Shown piece by piece: positions 49,277 through 58,484 of a stretch of 64,000 bases of DNA; the first letter of the stretch is position 1, and each line of letters begins with the position of its first letter. The notes under the pieces are model-generated. The model saw only the letters and a program-made list of their open reading frames with translations. It ran no database searches and was not told the origin of the DNA. The stretch is from Plastoroseomonas hellenica. GTDB taxonomy: Bacteria; Pseudomonadota; Alphaproteobacteria; Acetobacterales; Acetobacteraceae. The DNA is taken from the NCBI RefSeq assembly GCF_018129085.1, contig NZ_JAAGBB010000021.1:60836-124835 (forward strand), given 5' to 3'. Both the position numbers and the translations under genes were made by a program.

Positions 49277-51028
49277 TCAGCCGAAGGTGAAGGCGTAGGC
49301 CTGCACGCCGGGGTCGAGGAAACGGATCTCGAAGGTCCTGGGCGCGACCGCGCCGTCCTGGCGGATGAGCTGGTAGAGCCGCTGCCCGGTCACCACGCCG
49401 GTGCCGTCGGCGGCGACATCCGCGCCACGGCTGGCGCCCGGCGGCTCGCCGTCGATCGTCACCTGAAAGTGCCGCGGCCGACCATCGGGCGCGCCCAGCA
49501 CCAGGTGCAGGTCGCGGGCGTGGAAGCGGAAGGCGATGCTGCCGCCGGCGTCGTTCAGCGCCGCGAATTCCTCGCCGATCGTCCAGCGGCCGGAGAGGCT
49601 CCATTCATTGAGCCGCAGCCGACCCGGCCGATAGGCTTCCGCCGCATCCCGCACAGCGCCGCCGGGGGAGGCGAAATTCGTCGCGTTGCGATAGCCGAGA
49701 TAGGTCTCCTGCGAGCGCAGATTGGCGGGATCGGCCGGCGCCTGCGCGCCCGCGCGGTCGATGGCGACCGGCCCCATCCGCGGCGCGCCGCGCCCGGCTT
49801 CGGCGAGCAGCGTCTGGATCACCTGCTCCGACATCTCGTAGCCGCCTTCGCCGAAGCGGTGATGGCGGATGCGGCCTTCGGCATCGACGAAGTAGAGTGC
49901 CGGCCAGTACTGGTTGCCGAAGGCGCGCCAGATCCCGAAGCTGTTGTCGATCGCGATCGGGTAGGAGACGCCGAGATCGGCCGCGGCACGGCGCACATTG
50001 GCGGTGCGCCGCTCGAAGGCGAATTCCGGCGTGTGCACGCCGATGACCACCAGGCCCTGGTCGCGGTAGCGCTCCGCCCAGGCGCGCACATAGGGCAGGC
50101 TGCGCAGGCAGTTGATGCAGGAATAGGTCCAGAAATTGACCAGCACGACCTTGCCGCGCAGCGATTCCGCGCTGAGCGGCGGCGAGTTCAGCCATTCGAG
50201 CGCGCCGGCGAGCGAGGGGATGCGGCCCTCGACCGGCAGGTTCAGGCGCGGCGGCGCGGCCGGTGCCTGCGCCGGGATGATCCTGTCCATCGCTTCCCCT
50301 CGACGTGTGGCGTCGATCAGCCGCTGTTCCAGCGAGACGGTGCCGGCATAGGAGGCGCGGGCCAGCAGACCGGTATCGAGGCCGAAGGCGATGGCGCCGA
50401 CCGCGGCCAGCACTGCGGCGCCGCCGGCGCGCCGGAGCAGCCCGCCCGCGGGCAGCGCGCGCTTCATCGCCCGGAACACCCGCCCGCCGAGCAGCAGCGC
50501 CAGCGCCAGCGAGGTCGCGGCACCCGCCGCATAGGCGGCGAGCAGCACCGAGGTCCCGAGGCTCGCGCCATTCAGCGCGGCGCCGGTCAGGATCACGCCG
50601 AGGATGGGCCCGGCGCAGGGCGCCCAGAGCAGCCCGGTCGCGACGCCGAGCAGCAGCGACGCCGCGAAGGGGGAGCCGCCCGCCGCCACGCGCCGCTCCG
50701 CCGTTTCAGCGAGCCGCCCGCCGGCCGCGACCAGCGGCTGCCAGGCGCGCTCCCCGAGGCGGGGAAACAGCAGCGCCAGACCGAAGAGCGCGAGCAGCAC
50801 CAGCGCCGCCTGGCGGCCCCAATGGTTCGCCTCCACCGCCCAGCCGCCGGCGACGGCGCCGAGGCTCGCGACCAGGGCGAAGGTCAGCGCCATGCCGGCG
50901 AGCAGCGGCAGACCATTGCGGATGAAGGCGCGGTCGGCGCGGGCGAAGACGAAGGGCAGCACCGGCAGGATGCAGGGGCTCGCGATCGTCAGGACGCCAG
51001 CGGCATATGCCAGCAGGAAGAGGGTCAT
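49277..51028 (-). CDS. DipZ-like cytochrome c biogenesis/thioredoxin fusion protein
   Basis: The 583-residue protein joins a CcdA/DsbD-like six-helix membrane domain, with Cys19 (IASPCILPVLP) and Cys138 (LLWAPCAGPILG), to a periplasmic TlpA-like thioredoxin domain with CINC (304-307) and FGIWRAFGNQYWPALYFVD. A C-terminal beta domain, as in Mycobacterium DipZ, completes it. It would pass reducing power from cytosolic thioredoxin to periplasmic thiols. The start at 51028 follows AAGGCGGAC. It is divergent from the large regulator gene. Confidence 0.92.
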   Translation of the reverse strand: MTLFLLAYAAGVLTIASPCILPVLPFVFARADRAFIRNGLPLLAGMALTFALVASLGAVAGGWAVEANHWGRQAALVLLALFGLALLFPRLGERAWQPLVAAGGRLAETAERRVAAGGSPFAASLLLGVATGLLWAPCAGPILGVILTGAALNGASLGTSVLLAAYAAGAATSLALALLLGGRVFRAMKRALPAGGLLRRAGGAAVLAAVGAIAFGLDTGLLARASYAGTVSLEQRLIDATRRGEAMDRIIPAQAPAAPPRLNLPVEGRIPSLAGALEWLNSPPLSAESLRGKVVLVNFWTYSCINCLRSLPYVRAWAERYRDQGLVVIGVHTPEFAFERRTANVRRAAADLGVSYPIAIDNSFGIWRAFGNQYWPALYFVDAEGRIRHHRFGEGGYEMSEQVIQTLLAEAGRGAPRMGPVAIDRAGAQAPADPANLRSQETYLGYRNATNFASPGGAVRDAAEAYRPGRLRLNEWSLSGRWTIGEEFAALNDAGGSIAFRFHARDLHLVLGAPDGRPRHFQVTIDGEPPGASRGADVAADGTGVVTGQRLYQLIRQDGAVAPRTFEIRFLDPGVQAYAFTFG

Positions 51029-51118
51029 GATGTCCGCCTTTCGGCCGCCCGTGGCGGCGTTGATGCGACGGGACACTGGCTCAGGCGGGTGGGCCGGGTC
51101 CTTGTGCGGCCGCCGAAG

Positions 51119-51138
51119 TTTTCCAAAATTTTCCAAAG
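51119..51138. promoter_or_regulatory. Tandem 10-bp AT-rich repeats in the dipZ/regulator divergent promoter
   Basis: TTTTCCAAAA (51119-51128) is immediately followed by TTTTCCAAAG (51129-51138), 30 bp before the regulator ATG. OmpR/PhoB-type winged helices, like the one this regulator carries, typically bind tandem direct repeats with a 10-11 bp period. The spacing, the AT content in a GC-rich region and the position make it a good autoregulatory or dipZ-control operator candidate. Confidence 0.55.
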
Positions 51139-51168
51139 GATGCGGGCCGGCGGTAAGGTCCGCCCGCC

Positions 51169-53709
51169 ATGGCCGATGCCACGCCGAGCTTCACCTTCGG
51201 GCCCTACCGCCTGATCCCGTCCCGCCGCGCCCTGCTCGCCGAGGAGCAGGAGGTGGCGCCGCGCGGCCGCGCCTTCGACCTGCTGCTCGCGCTGATCGAG
51301 CGGCGGGACCGCGTCGTCACCAAGGAAGAGCTGCTGGCGCTGGTCTGGCCGGGGCGCGTGGTCGAGGAAGGCAACCTCACCGTCCATGTCGCCGGCCTGC
51401 GCAAGCTGCTGGGACAGGGCGTCATCGCGACCCTCTCCGGCCGCGGCTACCGCTTCGTGGCACCGGTCCATGAGGAGGCAGGCGCGCCCGCCGCGCCCGG
51501 GCAGGCGCCGCCCTCCCCCGCCACCCTGCCCGCGCCGCTGACGCGGCTCATCGGCCGGCAGGAGGATCTCGACCGCCTGCAGGCCTGGCTCCAGGACGCA
51601 CGACTGGTCACGGTCGTGGGCGCCGGCGGCGTAGGCAAGACGCGGTTGGCGCTCGCCGCCGCCGAGCGCCTCCGCGACCGCTTTCCGGACGGCACCTGGC
51701 TCGCGGATCTCGGCACCCAGGAGGATCCGGCGCTGGTCCCCAAGGCGGTCGCCGCGGCGCTCGGGCTCGATGTCCGGGGCGGTGCCTTCCTGGCCTCCAC
51801 AACGCTGTGGCTCGCGAAGCGCCGCGGGCTGCTGCTGCTCGACGGCTGCGAGCACCTGCTGCAGGCAGCGGCGGAAGCGGCGGAGGCGATCCTGCGCGGC
51901 TGCCCCGGCATCACCATCCTGGCGACCAGCCGCGAGCCGCTCCGCGCCGAGGGCGAGGCGCTGCACCGGCTGTCGCCGCTCGGCCTCGCGGAGCCGGAGG
52001 CGGAGGTCACGGCGGAGGGGCTGCGCGCGCATGCCGCGGCCGCGCTGTTCCTCGACCGCGCGCGTGCCGTGCGCGGCGATTTCGACCCGGGCGACGCGGA
52101 GGCGGCCGAGATCATGGCGATCTGCCGCCGCCTCGATGGCCTGCCGCTCGCGATCGAGCTCGCCGCGCCGATGCTGCAGGCGCTGAGCCCGGCGCAGCTT
52201 CGCGAACGGCTCGACCGCCGCTTCGGGCTGCTGGCGGGCGGGCGGCGCACCGCGCTGCCGCGACAGCAGACCCTGCAGGCAACGATCGCCTGGAGCTTCG
52301 AGCTGCTGGAGCCATCCGAGCTCGACCTGCTGCTGCGGCTGTCGGTCTTCAGCGGGCGCTGGACCGCGGAGGCCGCCGGCTTCGTGGCGGGCGACGCGCG
52401 GGAGGAGGACGAGATCGCCCGGCTCATCGCGGGCCTGGTCGACAAATCCCTGCTGCAGGCGGATCTCTCGGGGCCCGAGCCGCGCTACCGCATGCTGGAC
52501 GCGACGCGCTTCTATGCCGGGGAGCGGCTGCCGGCCACGGAAGGCGCCGCGGCGCGCCGCCGCCTCGCGCAATGGCTGACGCGGAGCTGCGGCCAGGCGG
52601 AGGCCGACTGGCCCGTCATGCCCGACGAGGCGTGGGCGGAGCGCCATGGTGCCGAGCGGGACAATCTGCGCGCCGGCCTCGCCTGGGCCTTCGGCGAGGA
52701 TGGCGATCCCGCCCTTGGCATCACGCTCGCGAGCGTCAGTGGCGAGCTGCTGGGCGAGCTGCATGCGACCGGCGAGCTGATGGCCTGGTTCGACCGCGCG
52801 CTCGCCGCGGTCACGGAGGCGACGTCATCGGCGGTCGCCGGGCAGCTCTGGCTCGGGCGTTGCGGCTGGCTCTCGGCTGGCGAACCGGGGGCGCCGGCGG
52901 CCGCCGAGCGTGCCGTCGCGCTGTTCCGTGCCGCGGGCGATGGCTTCGGCCTCGGCCGCGCGCTCTGGCACCAGGCGCTGCAGCTTGCGGCGGTCGGCGA
53001 CTGCGCGGCCGCCGACCCGCTGCTCCAGGAGGCCGAGGCGCTGCTCGGCGACGCGGCCGAGAGCAAGACGCTGATCTCGCTCCGCCGGGTCCAGGCGCTG
53101 GTGCAGGCGCGGCGCGGCCGCCCCGATCGTGCCCGCCCGATCCTGGATGCTGCATCAGCGATGGCGGAGCGCCTGGGCGCGCGACGCGACGCGGCGCTGG
53201 TCGCGGGCGACATCGCCGAGCTGCTCTTCGCGGCGGGCGAGATCGATGCGGCGATCGCGATGGCCGAGGGTGCGCTCGCGGCGCTCGGGCCGGTCAAGTC
53301 GCGCTCCGCCTGGGTGCAGCACATCCATGGCGCGCTCGCGTCCTACCTGCTCGCCAAGGGCGAGATGGCCGCGGCCCGCAGGCTCGCCGGCGATCGCCTC
53401 TATGCCGCGCGCATCATGGGCATCCCGCAGGAGGTGCTGTCCAATCTCGAGCGCGCCGGGCTGATCGCGGCGCTCGAAGGCGATGCCGCCGCCGCCGGGC
53501 GGCTGCTCGGCCATAGCGAGGCGCGGCAGGCTGCGCGGCGCGCGCCGCGCAGCCCGGCTTCGGAGATGGTCGTCGCGCGGCTGCGTCGGACGCTCGGCGA
53601 TCGGCTCCCGGCGGAGGCGCTGCAGCGCCTCACCGCGGAAGGCGCGCGGCTGAGCGAGGAACAGGCGATCGCGGAAGCGGCGCGCGCGATGCCGTCCATG
53701 CCGGCCTGA
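51169..53709 (+). CDS. Winged-helix regulator with AAA/NB-ARC-type ATPase and TPR-like C-terminus
   Basis: The 846-residue protein has an OmpR-type winged-helix domain (5-100: FTFGPYRLIPSRRALLAEEQ, NLTVHVAGLRKLLG, TLSGRGYRFVAPV), a P-loop NTPase with Walker A GAGGVGKT (151-158), Walker B RGLLLLDGCEHLL and ATSREPLR sensor, then about 450 residues of helical TPR-like repeats. This is the CadC/AfsR/MalT-like STAND architecture, where ligand or protein binding to the repeats drives ATP-dependent oligomerisation and DNA binding. There is no membrane segment. The divergent dipZ gene is a plausible target. Confidence 0.88.
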   Translation: MADATPSFTFGPYRLIPSRRALLAEEQEVAPRGRAFDLLLALIERRDRVVTKEELLALVWPGRVVEEGNLTVHVAGLRKLLGQGVIATLSGRGYRFVAPVHEEAGAPAAPGQAPPSPATLPAPLTRLIGRQEDLDRLQAWLQDARLVTVVGAGGVGKTRLALAAAERLRDRFPDGTWLADLGTQEDPALVPKAVAAALGLDVRGGAFLASTTLWLAKRRGLLLLDGCEHLLQAAAEAAEAILRGCPGITILATSREPLRAEGEALHRLSPLGLAEPEAEVTAEGLRAHAAAALFLDRARAVRGDFDPGDAEAAEIMAICRRLDGLPLAIELAAPMLQALSPAQLRERLDRRFGLLAGGRRTALPRQQTLQATIAWSFELLEPSELDLLLRLSVFSGRWTAEAAGFVAGDAREEDEIARLIAGLVDKSLLQADLSGPEPRYRMLDATRFYAGERLPATEGAAARRRLAQWLTRSCGQAEADWPVMPDEAWAERHGAERDNLRAGLAWAFGEDGDPALGITLASVSGELLGELHATGELMAWFDRALAAVTEATSSAVAGQLWLGRCGWLSAGEPGAPAAAERAVALFRAAGDGFGLGRALWHQALQLAAVGDCAAADPLLQEAEALLGDAAESKTLISLRRVQALVQARRGRPDRARPILDAASAMAERLGARRDAALVAGDIAELLFAAGEIDAAIAMAEGALAALGPVKSRSAWVQHIHGALASYLLAKGEMAAARRLAGDRLYAARIMGIPQEVLSNLERAGLIAALEGDAAAAGRLLGHSEARQAARRAPRSPASEMVVARLRRTLGDRLPAEALQRLTAEGARLSEEQAIAEAARAMPSMPA

Positions 53710-53722
53710 TCGACGCCGTCGG

Positions 53723-54598
53723 TCAGGCGCCGCCCGCGCCCGCCGCCCGCAGCACGGCGCGGAGGATGGGGCTCTCCTCGGCCATGTACTGGTCCAGGAT
53801 GTCGAAATGGTCGTGGCCGGGCAGGACATGCACCTCGGGGTCGCCGCCATGCCGCCGCAGGTGGTGGGAATAGCGGAAGCTCTGGTCGATCCAGTGCCAG
53901 GGCTCCCGCCCGCCGACGAAGAGATGGGCGCGCGCGCGGGAGACCGGCGGGCGATGCTCGAAGTCATTCCTGGCGGCGATCTCGGGGGTCAGCCGCAGAT
54001 CCTGGTTCACCGTGGTCAGCATGGCCGGCAGCGGATCGTAGATGCCGCTGGTCATCACCGCGCCGCGTAGGAAGGCCGGGTCCAGCCCCTCCGCCGCCCA
54101 GTCGGTCGCCAATGCCGCGGCGCAGAGATGGGCGCCGGCGGAATGGCCGGAGAGGCTGATCGCCGTGGGGTCGCCGCCATGATCGCCGGCATGCCGCGCC
54201 AGCCAGGCGATGGCGGCGCGCGCGGAGGCGACGGTGCCGTCGAGCGTCGCATCGGGACAGAGCTCGTAGTTCGGGATGGCGACGGTGATGCCATGCCGGA
54301 CCAGCGCTGCGGCGATATAGGCGAAGCCGTTCTTGTCGTTGGCGCGCCAATAGCCGCCATGGAAGAAGACATGGACCGGCGCGCCGGGCCGCGCCGCCGG
54401 ATAGATGTCGAGGCGATGGCGCGGCGTCGGCCCATAGGCGAGCTCCGCTTCGCGCCGCAGCCCGGCGAGTGCACCTTCATTGGCGGGCGCGCGGCGCAGC
54501 TTGTGGGTGGCGAAATCCGGGAAGGCGCGCTGCGGGTTGAAGTGGAACTCGTGCTCCTCCGGCGAGAGGGAGGCCCAAGGTGATGGCCGGCTGGTCAA
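53723..54598 (-). CDS. Alpha/beta hydrolase, arylformamidase (KynB-like/HSL) type
   Basis: The 291-residue protein has HGGYWRANDKNGF, the signature oxyanion segment of kynurenine-formamidase-like hydrolases, nucleophile Ser in SLSGHSAGAHL, an acid in the late strand region and PGHDHFD with the histidine. Members hydrolyse N-formylkynurenine or other amides and esters. It converges with the large regulator gene and is divergent from a GntR regulator gene that heads the following operon, so it may be part of the same regulon. Confidence 0.82.
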   Translation of the reverse strand: MTSRPSPWASLSPEEHEFHFNPQRAFPDFATHKLRRAPANEGALAGLRREAELAYGPTPRHRLDIYPAARPGAPVHVFFHGGYWRANDKNGFAYIAAALVRHGITVAIPNYELCPDATLDGTVASARAAIAWLARHAGDHGGDPTAISLSGHSAGAHLCAAALATDWAAEGLDPAFLRGAVMTSGIYDPLPAMLTTVNQDLRLTPEIAARNDFEHRPPVSRARAHLFVGGREPWHWIDQSFRYSHHLRRHGGDPEVHVLPGHDHFDILDQYMAEESPILRAVLRAAGAGGA

Positions 54599-54670
54599 TG
54601 CTTGTTGCTCCCGCTGATGGCCGCGCCGCTCCGGGCCAAGGGACTTGCCAGGCGGCGGCGAAGTCTGCCA

Positions 54671-54688
54671 TGTATCCTATAGGATGCA
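54671..54688. promoter_or_regulatory. 18-bp palindrome, probable GntR operator
   Basis: TGTATCCTA-TAGGATGCA is an inverted repeat with one mismatch, lying in the divergent spacer and overlapping the predicted GntR start codon. FCD-type GntR regulators bind short palindromes of this size (TNGTNNNACNA-like), often in their own promoters. A second partial copy, ATACAAG, follows at 54691. Autoregulation and control of the divergent hydrolase gene are inferred. Confidence 0.5.
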
Positions 54689-55340
54689 AGATACAAGAAT
54701 AGTGCAGCGGATCGGCCTCGGCGAGCAGGTGCGCGCCCGGCTCCAGGAACGGATCATGGATCAGGACCTCGCACCCGGGGCCCGGCTGAACGTCGATGCG
54801 CTGGCGCGCGAAATGGCGGTCAGCACCACGCCGCTGCGCGAGGCGCTGGCCGCGCTCTGCGCCCGCGGCCTGGTGCGGAACGAGGCCTTCATCGGCTTCA
54901 GCGTGGCGCCGCTGCCCGATGCCGCCTTCCTGCGCGACCTCTATGACACCCGGCTGCGGCTGGAGCCTTGGCTCGCCGGCCAGGCCGCGCGCCGCATCAC
55001 GGCCGAGGCGGTCGCGCCGCTCCGCGCCTGCCTCGCGGACATGGGCGCGCATGTGCGGCGCGGCCCCTGGCAGACCCACCGCACCCATGCGGCGGCAGAC
55101 GAGGCCTTCCATGACCTGATCGTGCAGGCCTCCGGCAACCAGCCGGCGCGGCAGGCACTCGCGGCCCTGAATGCGCAGGTCCATGCCTCCCGCCTCTACA
55201 TGGCGGCGCAGAAGGGCGCGGAGGACACCGCGCGCGAGCATGAGGCGATCCTGGAGGCGCTGATCCGCGGCGATGCGGCCGGCGCCGAGGCCGCCATGGC
55301 GCGACACCTCGAAGGCTCACGGGAGCGGCTGGCACCATGA
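54684..55340 (+). CDS. GntR-family regulator, FCD domain
   Basis: The 218-residue regulator has an N-terminal winged helix-turn-helix (LARLNVDALAREMAVSTTPLREAL-like; residues about 30-65) and an all-helical FCD ligand-binding domain with DLYDTRLRLEPWLAG, DEAFHDLIVQASGN and REHEAILEALI that carry its metal-binding Asp and His residues. FCD regulators usually sense organic acids and repress their catabolic operon. The ATG at 54684 lacks a ribosome site and lies in a palindrome; GTG at 54702 is an alternative. Its stop overlaps the next start (ATGA). Confidence 0.88.
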   Translation: MQDTRIVQRIGLGEQVRARLQERIMDQDLAPGARLNVDALAREMAVSTTPLREALAALCARGLVRNEAFIGFSVAPLPDAAFLRDLYDTRLRLEPWLAGQAARRITAEAVAPLRACLADMGAHVRRGPWQTHRTHAAADEAFHDLIVQASGNQPARQALAALNAQVHASRLYMAAQKGAEDTAREHEAILEALIRGDAAGAEAAMARHLEGSRERLAP

Positions 55341-56512
55341 CCCACACCGACCCCCTGGCCGACACCCTGCCCGACACCATGGCGCGCATCGCGCGCATCG
55401 CGCTGCACCCGGTGGTCCACGTCATGGGGGACGCCAATGCCTATGGCATGGCCCGCGGCCTGGTCGCCGCGCGCGGCGCCACCATCGTGGAGATCGAGAC
55501 CAATACCGGCGTCACCGGCTTCGGCGAGGCCTGGGGACCGCCCGGCTTCTGCGCCGCCTATCTGGACTTCGTCGCGGCCGACTGGCGCGGTGCGCGGCTC
55601 ACCGACCATGGCGCGCTGTTCCACCGCATCATCGCGCGCAACTACCATTTCGGCGTGCAGAACGGGCTGATGGCCCTGCTCTCCGGCCTCGACATGGCGG
55701 TGCACGACGCGCTCGGGAAGGAGCATGGCCTTCCCGCCCATGCGCTGATCGGCGGGCGCGCGCGGAATGCGGTGCCGGTCTATGGCTCCGGCGGCTACTT
55801 CACCGCCGATCCCGCGCAGGGCCTGGCGGCGCAGCTCCCACGCTTCCGCGACTTCACCTGCTGCAAGATCAAGATCGGCCGCGGCATCGCCGATGACGTG
55901 GCGCGGGTGCGGCTGGCGCGCGAGACGCTCGGCGATGCGATGCGCATCGCGGTCGATGCCAACGGCAATTACGGCGTGGACCAGGTGCTGGCCAGCATGC
56001 GCGCCATCGCGCCCTTCGGCATCGAATGGTACGAGGAGCCTCTCAGCCCCGCCGACGAGGAAGGTTATCGCGCGCTGATGTCCCGGCGCGACATCCCCGT
56101 TGCGACCGGGGAAGCGCTCTACACCGCCTTCGCCTTCGACCGGCTGCTGGCGCCGCGCGCCATCGACATCGCGCAGCCCGACCTCGCGCTCTGCGGCGGC
56201 CTCTCGCAGGGGCGGCTGATCGGCCAGCTCTGCACCTTGCGCCATGCGCGCCTCTCGCCGCATTGCTGGGGCACCGGGCTCGGCCTCGCGGCCGCCGTGC
56301 AGCTCGTGGCCGCGCAGCCCGCCTATCCCGCGGTCGCCGAGAGCGAGGCCGACCCGCCCTGGGTGGAATACGACATCGCCGACAACCCGCTGCGCGACGA
56401 GCTGCTGATCGAGCCGCTGCTGCCCACGGGCGGCATGATCGCGGTGCCGGCGGGGCCGGGGCTCGGCGTGGAGCCGGACCGCGCGGCGCTCGAGCGCTTC
56501 CGGCCGCGGTGA
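55337..56512 (+). CDS. Enolase-superfamily enzyme, mandelate racemase/dehydratase type
   Basis: The 391-residue protein has a capping domain and a barrel with K177-I-K179 (KIKIGRG), metal ligands Asp207 (VDANGNYG), the EEP glutamate at 233-234 and Glu259 (ATGEAL), and His309 in SPHCWGTGLG paired with Asp282. The KxK plus His-Asp dyad identifies the mandelate-racemase subgroup, mostly acid-sugar dehydratases or racemases. It abstracts the alpha-proton of a carboxylate. Position directly behind the FCD regulator and ahead of an ABC importer suggests the imported compound or a derivative is its substrate. Confidence 0.88.
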   Translation: MTHTDPLADTLPDTMARIARIALHPVVHVMGDANAYGMARGLVAARGATIVEIETNTGVTGFGEAWGPPGFCAAYLDFVAADWRGARLTDHGALFHRIIARNYHFGVQNGLMALLSGLDMAVHDALGKEHGLPAHALIGGRARNAVPVYGSGGYFTADPAQGLAAQLPRFRDFTCCKIKIGRGIADDVARVRLARETLGDAMRIAVDANGNYGVDQVLASMRAIAPFGIEWYEEPLSPADEEGYRALMSRRDIPVATGEALYTAFAFDRLLAPRAIDIAQPDLALCGGLSQGRLIGQLCTLRHARLSPHCWGTGLGLAAAVQLVAAQPAYPAVAESEADPPWVEYDIADNPLRDELLIEPLLPTGGMIAVPAGPGLGVEPDRAALERFRPR

Positions 56513-57510
56513 GCGCGGCGGCCGCCCTTCCCCCCTTGCTGGCGACGGATGCGCTCTCCGTCGCCTTCCGCGGCGCGTCCGGCTGGATGACCGCGGTCAG
56601 CGAGGTGTCCTTCACCTTGCGCGAAGGCGAAGCGCTGGCCCTGGTGGGCGAGAGCGGCAGCGGCAAGTCGGTGACGGCGATGGCGGTCGCGCGGATGCAT
56701 GCCGGCATGGCCGGCACGCGCGCCACCGGCACGCTGCGCTGGCGCGGCCGGCAGGGCGAGGCCGTGGATCTGCTGGCGCTGCGCGGCGAAGCGCTGCGGC
56801 GCCTGCGCGGGCGGGAGATCGCGGTCGTCTTCCAGGATCCGGGCAGCGCGCTCGACCCGCTCTTCACCATCGGCGACCAGATCGCGGAGACGCTGCGCCA
56901 CCTGCTCGGCCTCGGGCGGCGCGCGGCGGCGGCGCGCGCGGTGGAGCTGCTGCAGCTCGTCGGCATCCCCGATCCGATCCGGCGCGCCGGCGAATACCCG
57001 CACCAGCTTTCGGGGGGCATGCGCCAGCGCGCGGTGATCGCGCTCGCCTTGGCGGGCGAGCCGCGGCTCTTGATCGCCGACGAGCCGACCACCGCACTCG
57101 ACGTCACCATCCAGGCGCAGATCATGGAGCTGCTGCGGGACCTGCAGGAGAGCCGCGGCATGGCGATGATCTTCGTCAGCCACGATCTCGGCCTGGTCGC
57201 TGAGGTCGCGCATCGCCTCTGCGTTCTCTATGCCGGGCAGGTGGTGGAGGAAGGCACGGCCGCCGAGGTGCTGGCCGCGCCCCGCCACCCCTATACCCGT
57301 GCGTTGCTGGACTGCATCCCCTCCCGCGATGGCCCGCCGCCGCGCGGCATCCCCGGCCTGATGCCGAACCCGCTGGCGCCGCCGCCGCATTGCCGCTTCG
57401 CGGAGCGCTGCGCCATGGCGGTGCCCGCCTGCCGCGAGGCGCCGGTGCCGCTACGCGATGTCGCCCCCGGCCGCCGCAGCCGCTGCCTCCGCTGGGAGGC
57501 GCTGGCATGA
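56509..57510 (+). CDS. Oligopeptide/nickel-type ABC transporter ATP-binding subunit (OppD/DppD-like)
   Basis: The 333-residue ATPase has Walker A GESGSGKS, Q-loop VFQDPGSALDP, signature LSGGMRQR, Walker B LLIADEPTTALD and the switch HDLGLVAEV. The C-terminal CRFAERCAMAVPACREA with four cysteines is the oligopeptide-transporter extension. The GTG start overlaps the preceding stop (GTGA). It energises the importer together with the next gene product. Confidence 0.93.
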   Translation: MSAAAALPPLLATDALSVAFRGASGWMTAVSEVSFTLREGEALALVGESGSGKSVTAMAVARMHAGMAGTRATGTLRWRGRQGEAVDLLALRGEALRRLRGREIAVVFQDPGSALDPLFTIGDQIAETLRHLLGLGRRAAAARAVELLQLVGIPDPIRRAGEYPHQLSGGMRQRAVIALALAGEPRLLIADEPTTALDVTIQAQIMELLRDLQESRGMAMIFVSHDLGLVAEVAHRLCVLYAGQVVEEGTAAEVLAAPRHPYTRALLDCIPSRDGPPPRGIPGLMPNPLAPPPHCRFAERCAMAVPACREAPVPLRDVAPGRRSRCLRWEALA

Positions 57511-58484
57511 CGGCGCCGATCGCCGAGGGCCGCGCGCTGGTCATGGAATTCGGCGGGCCCAGCCTGCTCGCCCCGCGCCGCCGCCCGGTGCGCGCAGTCG
57601 CCGGCGTCGACATCGCGATCCGGCGCGGCGAGGCGCTGGGGCTGGTCGGCGAGAGCGGCAGCGGCAAGTCCACCATCGGCCGGCTGCTGCTGCGCCTGGC
57701 GCGCCCGACCGCGGGGCAGGTGCTGTTCGACGGGCAGGAGATCACCGACGTCCCGCGCCCGGCGCTGCGCCCGCTGCGCCGGCGCATGCAGATGGTGTTC
57801 CAGGATCCTTTCGGCAGCCTGAACCCGCGCATGGCGATCGGCACGGCGGTCGCCGAGGGCATCGCGCTCCACGGGCTGGCGCGGGGCCGCGAGGCGCGGG
57901 ACCGGGCGGCGGCGCTGCTGCACCGCGTCGGCCTCGCCCCCGGCCTGCACGGCCGCCGCCCCGCGGCACTCTCCGGCGGGCAGCGGCAGCGGGTCGCGAT
58001 CGCACGCGCGCTCGCGGTCGAGCCCGACTTCGTGGTGGCGGACGAGCCGGTCTCCGCGCTCGATGTCTCCGTGGGTGCGGAGATCCTGGCGCTGCTGCGT
58101 GAACTCCGGAGCGAGCGCGGCCTCGCGCTGCTCTTCGTCTCGCACGACCTGCACGCGGTGCGCAGCCTCTGCGACCGGGTGGCGGTGCTCTACCTCGGGC
58201 GTGTCATGGAGGAGGGGCCGGCGGACGCGGTGCTGCACGCGCCGCGGCATCCCTATACGCGTGCGCTGCTCTCCGCCTCCCCCGGGCATCCCGGCGAGGC
58301 GCGCGGTCCCCGCATCATCCTGCGTGGCGAGATCCCGAGCCCGGCGGCGCCGCCCAGCGGCTGCGTGTTCCGCACCCGCTGTCCGCACGCGCTGCCGGCC
58401 TGCGCCGAGGCGGTGCCGGCGCTGCGCGCCATGGGCCCGGACCGCCGCGCGGCCTGCATCCGCGATGAGGTGATGGCGGCATGA
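57507..58484 (+). CDS. Oligopeptide-type ABC transporter ATP-binding subunit (OppF/DppF-like)
   Basis: The 325-residue ATPase has GESGSGKSTIGRLLLRL, VFQDPFGSLNPRM, LSGGQRQRVAIARAL, VVADEPVSALDVS and FVSHDLHAVRSLC, plus the C-terminal CVFRTRCPHALPACAEA extension. FQDPFGSLNPRM is typical of the F-type subunit. The ATG overlaps the upstream stop (ATGA). The two ATPases would form the heterodimer of the importer. Confidence 0.93.
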   Translation: MTAPIAEGRALVMEFGGPSLLAPRRRPVRAVAGVDIAIRRGEALGLVGESGSGKSTIGRLLLRLARPTAGQVLFDGQEITDVPRPALRPLRRRMQMVFQDPFGSLNPRMAIGTAVAEGIALHGLARGREARDRAAALLHRVGLAPGLHGRRPAALSGGQRQRVAIARALAVEPDFVVADEPVSALDVSVGAEILALLRELRSERGLALLFVSHDLHAVRSLCDRVAVLYLGRVMEEGPADAVLHAPRHPYTRALLSASPGHPGEARGPRIILRGEIPSPAAPPSGCVFRTRCPHALPACAEAVPALRAMGPDRRAACIRDEVMAA

